Assembly (NCBI GenBank): GCA_026874595.1
Contig: CM049310.1
Location: 54,067,058-54,131,057 of the forward strand
Source: Sipunculus nudus
Taxonomy: Eukaryota; Annelida; Sipuncula; Golfingiida; Sipunculidae
Length of the DNA stretch: 64,000 nucleotides
Direction of reading: 5' to 3'
In this document: piece by piece, positions 44,032-55,716 of the stretch
Layout of the letters: each line of letters starts with the position of its first letter
Position numbering within the stretch: the stretch's first letter is position 1
Translations under genes and position numbers: made by a program
The notes under the pieces: model-generated
What the model was told of the DNA's origin: nothing
Databases searched by the model: none
Seen by the model: only the letters and a program-made list of their open reading frames with translations

Positions 44032-47000
44032 ACAGCATATTACTCTTTTCACACATGCAATGTTATTTTTCGTTAGATCTGTTCAGAAATTGTGATAGGG
44101 CAACAAGACACATCTGCATTCACATGCCTCACTGCTTGTTCATAATACAAGACCTATACATGAAAGTAAAACTACATGCGTTTTCACTGATATCTCCCCA
44201 TGTATTATTAAAGGAGCCTTCCCTTTATCTTTCCCCCGTCAGACCATGGAGGTCTGACTATAAGATAGTCATCTCCGACAGATAGTGTACACAGAGTCCT
44301 ATGTCTATACTATAAGATATGACAGTATTGTGCCACGCTATGTGTTAGATAAATCGTGTACGGGCATGCCATAGGTACAACACATGACGAATACGACCAC
44401 AAGCAACTCCACCGCACTGTATACGATTATTAATAACGTTCAAATATTAATTCTTAAAGGTATGTATTTCTGTTATCACATTATAACACATCAAATTAAA
44501 TTAGGTTAATGTAAACGTGGTTATGCATTTTGTGTAAGCACGTTGATATAACCACTACATTTTATATATCCTGGATATTCAAATTCGAGGAACAATTCTA
44601 ACACAAGGTTGATCGATACAGGCTGCCGCATCTGCGCATGCGTGATTGTGTGTCTGTGTGTTATGTTGATGTGTTTCAGTTTCGTTATCCAAAGTGGTCT
44701 GGTAAGATTACTTCAAGTCAATACATACCGAAAACAGAAATTTGTATGCGTGTTTAGTAAACATCCTATATAATATATCGTATACTGAGTTCCATGTGCG
44801 TTTGAATCTAACGGCTATGCATGGTTATAATCACTTCATAATGGTTCATATGGGCACCAACACAATTTTTTCTACAACTTGTAAGTATAGTTATTCGTAG
44901 TTATATACTGCATGTAGGGTATTGCGGTATTCTTTTCACACCATATAAACCGTTATTGGAAGGCTATATTTTACTCTATTGTTCTTTACTAAGTCTGTGA
45001 GCAAGAAAACACAAAACATATCATTTTTGGATTTTACATGGAATATTTGAACAATGTAGCTGTTGATGGACAAAAGAATCGACAAAATAGGAGTTGAGAC
45101 AAAGGAGCATTTTTATCTGTTTGTAAATTATTATAATTTGTCACTCGTAGCGACATCTGGTGCCAGAAAAATCTACTGCCATACTAATATATGACAACAG
45201 TAGTAAGGTTTTGGGAGGGAACCCTTGGGTTATGTTTGGATGTATGTATATGTATAATTTACTGCCTTTTTGACCACAAGGATATATTTGCCAACGGTTG
45301 CCCTCATTGTCTGTATGAATATGTTGCAGATACAACTGACAGGTTGCTCGCGATGAGGGCGGACTCCCACAGTCCGCCAGGTCGGCGTACCTATCTCCCT
45401 CAAGGCAGTGCAGGAAGAGGATATGTACCGGTGGAACCTCACACATACATCTCTAGTCTACAACCCCAGCATTATAATCTAGTCACCCAGCCACCAGCTC
45501 GTTTCAACATGGCCGGCCACGTCCCACAGATTTCAGAACTAGACTGGTTCGACCTCATCCACCGACCACAGGCTAGAAGTGTTCCTCTACAAGACGATGA
45601 GACTCTACCACCGCAAGAAGCGTCAAACTATGCCGTCCTGACTAACATTCCAGCTGACGAGTTCTCTTACTCGCCCCGAGAGTCTTCTAGTCGTTTCCAT
45701 CTTAGTCAGATCTCAAATGCCCGGGCTAGGTACACACCGCTTTTACCGATAAACAACGTTGGAACCACAGCCACACCGAGAGCTCCAACCACAGTGCCAA
45801 TGGTGCCCTTGTTAAACGGTCTCAACCACAGTGTTGCGAATTCTACCAGTGTTGCGAATTCTACGCCAGCTGTCTCAAATCAAAAATATCCCCACCTTGC
45901 AGAGGTTCTTGCCACGGATGACGTCACTCCGCCCAAACCCAAGGTCATTGAATCACCAGCGCCATCTGTCGAGCAGCAACAGAAGCCCTTGTCGTATCCG
46001 TTTTCCAAAGCCATTTCATCGCTCACACAGTTATTAGGACCAGAGGAGAATAATAATGTCCAAAAACGTAAGAATATCTCTGTAAATATTATTATTTTAT
46101 AATTTGAGCGACAGGAACGTACACTAGATCACATACATTGAGTGACAATTACATAGACTAGATCATGTACATAGTCTCATACATATGTGTATTTACACTT
46201 ATTTAAGCCTCTCCTTAAGAAGGGGAGGCATGGGAGGCCTATAGGGTGCAAAATCATCCATTTCAAATATAATGTTTTTTTCTTCTGCTATTTCCCGTTT
46301 GCGCTGGATCTTCAGTATGGTTTATTTTTAATAGCTGCAATTGAGACGCAATTTTAATTCTAGCTCACAGATTTGCCCCAGGTTTTATTTTTTTATTTAT
46401 TTATTTTGCCTTGAGCTTATTCCCAAGCCGATTTCCTATTATCACTCAGGTGTGTGCGTCGGCGGGAGACCTCCAGTGATTGCTCGGCTAATGTATACAT
46501 CTCTTTTCATCATATATATATCCATTTTGTTATATCAGCATTTGACTCGTTACCGAAAAATGCCTTATCTTTCATCCAAAATTTAGAATTCGTGCAGTAT
46601 ATACGAGATACTGGATGAAAATAGAAAACCATTTCAGAATATATCCCATGTTATATATATCATTAGGTCCATAAACATGTATGTCTGTTCTCTATAGCAA
46701 GGACGGATTCAGGGGTTTGTGAAGTGGGGGGGGGGGGGGGGCTTACCGTTTACAGCGATGATTAATAACCTGAAAAATGTACAAAGCTGCAGGAGGGAGC
46801 TATTATTATAAATTCGTGAAAATCACTGCAAAAAAAAAAGTAATTTCTGCCAGTAGCGGGGGGGGGGGAGGGGGGGGGGGTCCCAAATCCACCCGCTTGA
46901 CCCGCCCTGCTATATAATACAATATACATATGTAGTTCCGTCAAGTTTCGGTGAAGCTTTCCGTTTTATTTCCAATGGAGATATTTTAACTTTTTAGCAT

Positions 47001-49008
47001 TTAGTTGTTTTACCAGTACACTGGTATATGTTTTATCTTCACTTTTTGTCTGCTCTGTCCTTTTACAGCTTGGCGTCGGGAGTGTGCCCGGTGTACCAGC
47101 TTTTTCACTCCAATCCCGGACCTTAACGGGAGCCAGCAGCTGCTGTGTAATTCCTGTGGTGTACAGGGCTGTGTCTCCCCCGGGAGAGTGTCAGACAGCA
47201 GAGCGACGCCATCCCCGTCCTCCGGTCACAGCTCACCCAGTCCGGGCTCCAGAGATAAAAAGAAACAGGTACGTCACGTCAGAACATCAGAGAAACTGTG
47301 CATGGTCACAGACTGAATACAACATGCAGGGTTTTATAACCACATGTCAGCTGAGCTATAGCAATCACCCTTTGTCCGTCCGTCCATTAAAAGGGCACAA
47401 ATATTAAACATTTTATATAGGAACTCCTAACTTAACATCCAGATAGATCCATCCATTTGGTAAATAATTGCATAGTGCATACCAACATTTTTTTGTGTTT
47501 TTTTTTTGTGTCTTCAGTACTTAGAAAATCAGATTTGTGTTAGTGTTGAGGGCTGCAAAACAAAAAGTTTGCATTCAACCCACAAATAAAACTGTGCATT
47601 ATCTGCACATATAACATTGTTACCATGTAAAAAAGACGAAAATCGACCCCCTATAGTTCTTGAGAACTTACGCAGACCTAGTTGCGAAATTTTCATATTA
47701 TTGGATGTTGAGATGTGACATTAAGTTCACCTGGAGCCCAGGAAAGACTTACACACCCATGTTTCTTTCACCATGCAATCTTTTAAAGAAAATCTGTCCA
47801 ATGAGTTCTTCACAGACACATTTACAAAAGATGTAGCAGCTGTTCATGCCTAAAATTCATACTCTAAATCAGATATATCAGTAATGGTTAAATGGACAGA
47901 CCGGTATGTTTTAAAATTTAGTAAGCCTGTTGATCATAAGATGGCCCTTTCAGGTCTGCTAGACTGTTGGTGCCATCTACATTCTCAATTTTTACATGTT
48001 TTTGTACTCAGAAATAACAGCTGGTCAATTGTTAACTAAAAGACAAAGAAAACGCTAACTTGACATTAAGAAGTTTTTTTGGAAATTAGGTCATGGTGCT
48101 TGTGCGGACAAAATTGTAAACAATAACACTTTCGGCTTTTGATGTGTGAAATTCAGTAAGCTCACTGATCAAAGATAGCATTTTAAGCTGTACAAGACCG
48201 GTGGCGTCATCTACATTATTTTTATTTTTACACAATTTTAATCATATTTTTCACACTTACAAATCAGGGTTTACATATCAATCACAAAAGGAGCCAGGCA
48301 AATTCCTAATATTCAATGCACAAACTGAAAGGAAATGCATCAATTAAACATGTTTCCATCACCATGGGAAATTTTAAGAAAATTCATGGGAAAATTTTTC
48401 ACAACTGCTGCAGTTACAAATGCAAAAAGGTTTAAATGACAGCATTCTAAGTTGATGAAATTTCTCAGTGTAACAGGTAAGCTGAGCGTCATGACCCGTA
48501 GCTCACTTGTTTTTAATACACAGGCACATTCAGAGGCTGAGCTGCCATAGATTTAAATGCAATATGTATATAGGTACTAATGATACTGGAGAAATGCAAA
48601 GAAAAGAAAAGAATGATCAGGTTAATGTTACAGCTGATCCTGCAACATACATGTATTTCATAGCAAGAAAATAAATATTTTGTGTTTAAAATGGCTCGAC
48701 AGATATGAGACTCCATTGCTTCGGGGAAATAACATTTAAATATTTAAATTTATCACTTTTATATATGAAGAGTAACATTATCCAGACCTAAAAATAAAAT
48801 ATCGACACAAGGCGTCGTTTAATTGAATAATATTTATAAATAATAAAAAAATAGACAATAGAGAATAACAGAAGTGAAATATAAAGATGACAGTTTTTAC
48901 ATCTGCATGGTGACGTTAAATGGTAAACGTTAATTTTTTATTTATATTAATGACAAATACAAAGAAAAGTGCTGTGTGTGCAAATTACCCGACGCAATTA
49001 TCATTAAT

Positions 49009-49078
<70 letters not shown>

Positions 49079-52000
49079 CATCCCCAAAATCAAAGACAGA
49101 AGAAATACACTATAGGTGGAAACACTTAAGGTGATATTATTTTATGATATTTACTATTAATTATTATATCATTTAATATTTTTATGAATATCCGTAGAAG
49201 TCTTAAAAAGCAAAACCATGGTATGACCTCAGCTGAGCCGCGAGCAGTGGCAAAAACCTCAGCAGGCTCAAGAAGACGTCGGTGTATTTAATTCAGTTTT
49301 ATATTTGCTGTCCGAGTTTTAGTAAGTGATCACTGTCAAATGATGTTGTAAGACCAATTAAAATGCATTGATAGCTCAACAAATAGTGCAAGCAAATAAA
49401 ATGCTTGGGATATTTTTAAAAGTTTTAGATGAAAGTGATTATTTTTCAGTAGACCTGTAGAGGCAGCCTTTATAGTTGGTTTAATCTTAGTATGTAGCAT
49501 TTAATTTTTCCACCAACAAAAAAAAATCTTACAAAACGGCCCAATCCACAAGAAACACTTAGAGATGTGTACTTGGCTTGGGAGACCATTATTATAAACT
49601 TATTTTAAGACATGTCAATTAAAGACGGGTCTAGTGTCTACTGATAGACGCCGGTGTAATAAGCCAGAATAACCCCCCCTTATTCTATACCCGGGTATAA
49701 ACTGGCCTAGGCCAGAATATACCCCAGGTATAAAACGGGTTAGGCTATTTTATACCCCGGGGTATAATCTAGCCCAGTCTATTTTATACCCCTCTGGGCT
49801 GGATTATACCCCCTTGTTGCTTCTAATATCTTTGATATATATCAATAAAAAACTGCCATGCTTAACACAATAGTTAATTTTATATGGACTTAGTCATTGT
49901 GTCTGATAAAATAAGAACTGTTTTTTTACGATATAGCTAAAACTCAGTTTTCGTGTTATTAATATTAATTCTATTTGCGGCATTTATGTTAGTATGTATA
50001 CTTGTAAGTTTTGTCTTGTATGAACTTAAATAACTTCATTATGCCTGCATGATCTCATGCATGCAAGTAATAATTATAATGATTGTTTGGGGCTTCTCTG
50101 AGGCTTGAGTTTCTCTAGGAGATAGTGGTTTCTGTGAGGTGGTTTCCTTAGGGTGGGGGAGGGGGGTCCCTGAGGTGGATCGTGGGGTTGGGGGGGGGGG
50201 GCTTCCTGAGATTGGTAATCTGAATAATACATAGACCACAATCGACATTATGGTATTAAACATACTAAATGAATAGAGTGCATCAAAACATATATCTACA
50301 TACATATACATATATACATATATATTTATGTAAATATAACTATATATAAATATACATACATATACATACATACAGATATACATACATACACATATACATA
50401 CATATATATGTATATATATATATGTATAGTGTACATTTGGATGTATAAGATCACCACAATTGAAGCCAAAAAGAACACAAGAAATTCATGGCAGTGGCTC
50501 ACTTATCCTGCGTCCTTCGACCTCCAGAGAAAAACCGAACGAGCGATATATATTTAGAAAATACCGGTTGTCATTTTAATGCGGTCATCTCAGTGGTATG
50601 AACATTCAGGGAAAAATATCATGCACTTTAGTCTGGAAAAATAATGTTGACGTTACAATTGTAACAATTCAAATAAGGCCTTATACTGGACTTATATATC
50701 AATATAAGGTTAATGTAACAGAAAGTTGCATGCTTTATGAGTGCTTACAGCAGGCATTACAAAAACTGTTACTCGTCCATAAATTTAAGAAGATTATAAT
50801 TATAGAGAATTATCCTCTCAGTCTGCTGTCATTATTCCATGAGCAAGGAAACATTTTAAATCAGTTTTTCTCAGTTTATAGTATCAATAAATACAGAAAA
50901 TATGTAAAATAACGAGGCTTTTACTCAATTACATATATATGTGTATGTGTGTGACCCTAAGGTGTGTGTTTGTGATTGAAAATGCATGAGAGTACATGTG
51001 TTTAATCAGATCGGTTATATCATTTTATGGATAACATTGAAATTTGTTATTATATCAACTTTGATAAATTAAATAACAGTGAAACCTGATTGCATGTGGG
51101 GGTATAAACTGGCCTAGGGGGTATAAAATAGCCTAGGCCGGAATATACCCCGGGGTATATTCTGGCCTAGGCTGTTTTATACCCGGGTATAAACTGGGCA
51201 GGGGGAATAATCTGGCCTGTTACACCGGTGTCTTTATGATAGACATGCGTGTTTACCTGCATCATCAATATACACCCATGTTTTCTAAGAGGACACTGGT
51301 GTATTATTTAAATACCCCTGTGTTTCATGTAAATACCCTATAGGCATGTCTTATTTATTTACAGTGTGCATAAGCTATGAAACTGCACAGTTATACTGAT
51401 ATGAATTCAGGCCTGATAACATAATTATAGCCATCTGGTCAACTTTAATATGTACCACCATTTTCAATTCTTTTACGCTTCATGGGCAATACAGTGTATA
51501 GTTATTCTTTCTGAGTTGAAAAGGCTTTTCCCAATTAAGGCTAGGTGACTTTAAACGCAGCAGGTAAGACGTATGTATAGCGTTACAGGTATTTCTTCTC
51601 AGATTCCTGAAGTTTTGAACATGCAGTCAAGTTAAAAATTATCAAATACCGAATCAAGGATGGACACTCTTTAACACCAGTATAGTTATATAAATGTTTG
51701 GCATAAATAGCTGGATAAGAAGCTCGTAATTAAATATATATATATTATACAGGCGATAATCATTAATTACAGGGCTATACTACCTGAACAGATAAATTAA
51801 CCATTAATAATCTTTCATTTCACTATTAGCTGGGCATATACAATTAATGCTTCTCGATAAAAGGATTATTTTACAAGATCGGTGTTTATGTGCACCGAAA
51901 CCATGATAATCAAGGCAATTAATAAGTATATATTAAGAGTAGGGATTAAACTCGGTATATCAGCTCGCTTATATACCCGTCATTAAATGATATAATGTAT

Positions 52001-52860
52001 ACTTTGCAAATCGATATTTAATTGTCTTCTAATATATCCCAATGTACTCGTTTTGTTAAATGTGTTATGTAAAATATATGCCTAGGCAAAATAATTTAAT
52101 GCACTGGATCCAGATTCGCATCAAAGTTGAATGGGATTGTCTTGCTGGTCAGTGCCCCCCCCCCCCCCCCACACATGCACACACACACATCACAGTAAAT
52201 CGGTACGGATATAGATAGATAGATAATGCATGCATGTTGACAGACATGGATGTAAACACAAAACGCCATTACGGAAGTATTTCGGTGAAACCTGTGTAAT
52301 GAAAGTGCAGGCCCGCCAAATCACTCTTTTTAAAAAGAGTCACTCTTTTTTTAGAATTTACTAAAAATGACGCTAATTACTATTTTTTTTTTTCACTGTT
52401 TTTTTTTGGCAGCACTCTTTTTTACTCCTTTTTTCATTGAAAAATGTTGACATGTACTTTTTATCTCTTGCTGGAACAGTCCAGTTAGAACAAGAATGGG
52501 ACACTTCGCAATGTGTGCGTGTGCATGCAGATGTTCATGTGCCATAACGTGTGTAAAATGCCCTTATCTTCATGCAGGGGGGTGTGCAATGCAAGTTTCT
52601 GACTTCTGGAGCTATATATATACGTATATACTTAGTATGCGAATGTTCATACAGTTTGTGATGATAAAAATGGGGAATTACCGTTAATTTTTTTTTTCAC
52701 TCTTTATTTCAAAAAGCTACTCTTTTTTTCCAGAGAACTTACTCTTTCTTCGGTCAATTACCTTTAATTCAAAGGTGGTCTTATTAGACCAAGTGGTCTT
52801 TGAGACAGATTCCTCTGTAAACGTTAGATTTGTGTACCCTTTGAATAGGAACTCATCAAG

Positions 52861-52917
<57 letters not shown>

Positions 52918-53692
52918 TTTTATTTATGTGTTACATGTAGATATATGCTATAATAGTATTATAGTAATCAGTATACACCAATATATATGAATGAATGCTG
53001 CGGAGTTGCGTCTGGGGCACATATATATTGTATATATAAAACCGCCATTAGCATGAACATATAGCTATGTTGTTTTTCATGACACACACTTAACGAGAAT
53101 ACAGGGCAAACAAAGTGGACACGGGATATCGGGCTTTCTGCGCGTGATTGGCCATCAGCCCTCCCACGTTAAGTGTGAATACCCACTGAGCCTTCACGGC
53201 AAACAAGTTGTCGTGTTTAACATGTGGCCATTATGTCGACCGGACCAACAAGATCATGTATACATAATAGCTGTCTTTGTCTTGACCTTATCGTCAAGAT
53301 TTCGATGTTTGCCCCTAAAACAGGAATCTGTGATAGGGGATCTGTCGTCACTTGTCTTAGGACTCGTATACGTACACGGAAGATAAACATTTAGTGTTTT
53401 AAGTGTCTGAAGAGGGATCAGCTGACTATAGAGTAAGCTAGATGCGTTAAACTTGACCATACATACATTATACATAGATAACATGGTATCATAATCTTGT
53501 TAATAGGGTCCTCAATTTATAAATGGAACCATCAGATAATTAGGTTATTTTTATCGATAATGATGCAATAATACAACAACTGCTAATTACATTAATTCCT
53601 CAGGGCATATATTTTGATAACTCGAAACCTGTACAATTTTGAACTTTGTATAGAATCTTGCATTCCCTCTGCCCTCCACTTTGTCTGTCCAT

Positions 53693-53756
<64 letters not shown>

Positions 53757-54306
53757 GTTGCTCATCCTTACAGTCACGGTTTCAAAACTGCCGAGATTAC
53801 ACATACATATCGAGATATACAAATTATAATTTATATCTTTAATTAGGACTGAGCCAAATATTATATGCTGCCAGTTTTAGTTGTGTTGCATTTCACTGTG
53901 TATTTCACTGTATCTGGTGTATATATATATATGTGTGTGTGTACGTGTGTGTTGGTGTGTACTTGGTCATGTTACGATCCTTAAGTGACGTCTCTTTATA
54001 CTATATCTTGCAGGTGTACCCACTCCGTACTGACAACCAGTGTGCCAACTGTGGTACCACCAGTACGTCACTATGGAGACGGAGTCATGGCGGGGATACG
54101 GTGTGCAACGCATGCGGGCTGTACTACAAACTTCATGGAGTAAGCAGAAATATACTTAATTCATGCAAATTCTGAACTTCATTAACTTCACTTATTTGCA
54201 GAAATAAGGGTATATTGAGAAATGTTCTAGAACTACCCAGCAGCACTTATCGGTAGCATTTCTGGAAAAATCACCTGTATCGAAAATCAGTCCAAAAATT
54301 GTTTAA

Positions 54307-54365
<59 letters not shown>

Positions 54366-55497
54366 GACCTTCTGAACATTATCTTAAACTTGGTATGTTG
54401 TTCATTTCTGATGGTTTATGTATTGTTTTAACTTTTCATTCTTTTTAATATGATATTTTAACATAGTTAACAAGTTTGAATTTTGAAAGTACTTTTTTAT
54501 TGAGGCACCCATACAGTGACTTCAAGCCACACTTTAATAAACTCATGTTAAACTAATTGACAATATCTCAAAACCTTTCATCAACTCTTGTCTTCCTGAT
54601 TAAAATGAAACAAAAATTTATTGAATCAAAATTTTAAGTATTAAGGTAGATAGAATCACGATATATAGAGAAAAAGCCAAAAATCGTTTGAGATATTGTA
54701 GTGTATATACATGTATGTGTGCTTTTGTTACATGTATGTGTAACAAATACATATAATACATGTATGTGCGCTTTTGTTTGTACAAGCACATGCATATTTG
54801 TATAAAGCATTTTGGCGTTACTGTGGTTGAAGCTGTGATGTTTTTACTTAGAACAAATTTGAATAAAATCTATAAAAGAGTGATTTAATGCTTTGTATCT
54901 ACACCAGCATTTACGTTTAGTTCAGTAAAAATGCAAGAATTACATGGTGGTTATAGACACGCGGATGACCCCAAGGATGCACTCACTATATCACAGGAGT
55001 GTTTTCATGCATGCTATAAATTTTGACCGTCGAAAACCTTAAAAAAATATAAGATTTAAAATGTAAAAAACTTGGAAACAACTTTGAAGAAAACCATGAT
55101 ATGGCTTTTACAATGTACGATATATACTATATCATCAACCTCGTGTTTAAAAAAATCTGAATAAAGGTTAAATGAGCTTTCCTATCTTTATATATACATG
55201 TACATGCATGCATGCTCTTTAACTGTATCGCTGTGTATTTCATTGAACTGTTTTTGTATTGACTATTTTTCTATATTTTTATCCCCATTCATATATATTC
55301 TATTAATCCATACTGTTAACGTTATCAAACCTCGGCTATTCCTAGCCATGACATGCACAGTAATTAATTATGAACTCGATGTATTCATATTTATATAATT
55401 TATTTTACCATAGGTGAGTCGGCCACAGTCTATGAGGAAAGATGGTGTACAGATCAGGAGAAGAAAGGGATCCAAGATGGTCTCAGTGGGGGACTAA
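42353..55497 (+). CDS. Gene B: divergent GATA factor with a degenerate N-finger, five coding exons
   Basis: The modelled CDS joins 42353-42494, 45330-46067, 47069-47268, 54014-54139 and 55414-55497, giving 429 residues. The C-terminal GATA finger is complete (Cys370/373/391/394, loop with SLWRR, then [12 protein letters not shown]) and is followed by [17 protein letters not shown]. An upstream finger-like stretch keeps Cys299/302/320/323 with exact x2-x17-x2 spacing but little else. The protein ends only 27 residues after finger 2. Intron phases 1, 0, 0 match gene A from the N-finger exon onward. It is probably a GATA4/5/6-related paralogue; the subclass cannot be fixed without a tree. By its finger it should bind GATA sites in the nucleus. 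The first exon is the least certain part; without it, the start would be the ATG at 45353 (374 aa). Confidence 0.85.
42495..45329 (+). other. Gene B intron 1 (if exon 1 is correct)
   Basis: A 2.8-kb phase-1 intron with (TA)n at 42787-42826 and 43989-44027 and a GC-richer unique block at 43000-43720 with CTTATCA and CTTATC sites. If the start is instead at 45353, this is upstream DNA. Confidence 0.5.
45330..46067 (+). CDS. Gene B coding exon 2: N-terminal low-complexity region
   Basis: Encodes residues 48-293 of the model. It is rich in Ser, Pro, Gln and Asn, with a short internal duplication (SVANST twice) and no recognised fold. The LDWFDLIHR segment is the most hydrophobic/acidic block and might be an activation motif. 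The acceptor is ATGTTGCAG ending 45329; the open frame continues upstream to 45191 but is treated as intron. The donor GTAAGA at 46068 leaves in phase 1. An alternative start is the ATG at 45353. Confidence 0.85.
46068..47068 (+). other. Gene B intron 2
   Basis: A 1.0-kb phase-1 intron. It holds poly-G runs at about 46726-46741 and 46859-46880 and the possible MITE around them. Confidence 0.85.
46693..46914. mobile_element. Possible small MITE in gene B intron 2
   Basis: TATAGCAAGG (46693-46702) and CCCTGCTATA (46905-46914) are inverted with 9 of 10 matches and bound 222 bp. The interior is dominated by two poly-G runs. The TATA at the tips could be a target duplication. Only two short ends support this. 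Confidence 0.35.
47069..47268 (+). CDS. Gene B coding exon 3: degenerate N-terminal GATA finger
   Basis: Entered in phase 1 and left in phase 0, exactly as for the N-finger exon of gene A. It reads [13 protein letters not shown], then after 17 loop residues CNSCGVQGC. All four zinc ligands are kept at GATA spacing (299, 302, 320, 323), but the LWRR core and the LYHK helix residues are gone. A Ser/Pro-rich spacer ([13 protein letters not shown]) and RDKKKQ follow. Zinc binding is plausible; canonical DNA or FOG contacts look unlikely. The acceptor is CCTTTTACAG and the donor is GTACGT at 47269. Confidence 0.85.
47348..48514 (+). mobile_element. Helentron-like non-autonomous element in gene B intron 3
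   Basis: It begins CAGCTGAGCTATAGCAATCA followed by TTTGTCCGTCCGTCC, and ends GCTGAGCG...GTAGCTCACTTGTTTTT. The shared CTGAGC/GCTCA ends and the GTCCGTCC microsatellite resemble a common bivalve repeat class. A similar right end (GCTGAGCGCCGTCACCC...CCCTTGTT) occurs at about 6650-6680. It lies entirely within the intron between the two finger exons. Confidence 0.45.
49651..51228. mobile_element. TATACCCC foldback element, long copy in gene B intron 3
   Basis: The left end CCGGTGTAAT-AAGCCAGAAT is matched, inverted, by the right end TCTGGCCTGT-TACACCGG (51211-51228). Both ends contain dense TATACCCC/GGGGTATA inverted motifs. The middle (about 50000-50930) holds poly-G and TA/CATA simple repeats and ordinary AT-rich DNA, possibly later insertions. 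Near the right end a 28-bp-arm palindrome centres on 51151/51152. Confidence 0.6.
51124..51179. repeat. Near-perfect 56-bp palindrome
   Basis: The left arm 51124-51151 and right arm 51152-51179 are reverse complements at 26 of 28 positions, with no spacer, centred on CCCC/GGGG. It could extrude as a cruciform. It is part of the right terminus of the foldback element. Confidence 0.85.
54014..54139 (+). CDS. Gene B coding exon 4: C-terminal GATA zinc finger
   Basis: A 126-nt phase 0/0 exon, the same length and borders as the gene A equivalent. It encodes [23 protein letters not shown]-type sequence through [12 protein letters not shown] (residues 361-402). All zinc ligands and the main DNA-contact residues are present, so this is predicted to be a working DNA-binding finger. 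The acceptor is ATATCTTGCAG at 54013; the donor is GTAAGC at 54140. Confidence 0.95.
54140..55413 (+). other. Gene B intron 4
   Basis: A 1.27-kb phase-0 intron at the position homologous to gene A intron 3. AT-rich, with (TA)n at 54313-54363; no other feature seen. Confidence 0.9.
55414..55497 (+). CDS. Gene B terminal coding exon: basic tail and stop
   Basis: Encodes the last 27 residues, [18 protein letters not shown] followed by GSKMVSVGD and TAA. The first 18 residues align with the gene A exon 4 tail (VNRPLSMRKDGIQTRKRK). The exon then stops where gene A splices on, so gene B lacks the C-terminal domain altogether. The acceptor is ATTTTACCATAG at 55413. Confidence 0.93.
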   Translation: MSRPQSMRKDGVQIRRRKGSKMVSVGD

Positions 55498-55570
55498 CAT
55501 TTCACAAGTTCACATCTTAATTCTGGCCTACAAAGCAATGCAATAAAAGTGCAGCAGCTGTAATATTAAA
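55498..55570 (+). other. Gene B short 3' untranslated region with poly(A) signal
   Basis: AATAAA at 55542-55547 lies 45 nt after the stop codon, predicting an unusually short 3' UTR. Later signals in the AT-rich DNA beyond could also be used. Confidence 0.45.
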
Positions 55571-55631
55571 ACAGCATTTCACTGTTTCAGAATTTCCAAA
55601 TCAAATTCAGCACTTTACTGTCATCTTCAAG

Positions 55632-55716
<85 letters not shown>

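Larger units (their letters stand above)
47269..54013 (+). other. Gene B intron 3
   Basis: A 6.7-kb phase-0 intron, about ten times the equivalent in gene A. It is inflated by a Helentron-like element (47348-48514), a foldback element (49651-51228), (TA)n at 49014-49074 and 52863-52914, a C-run at 52154-52171 and a (TC)n(AC)n array at 53697-53757. A GC-richer unique patch lies at 53080-53400. Confidence 0.85.

Noticed and set aside
45191-45352. Upstream extension of the gene B reading frame as an N-terminus
   Set aside because: The translation is Cys/hydrophobic and unlike the following low-complexity region. An acceptor at 45329 and the in-frame exon at 42353 explain the data better.
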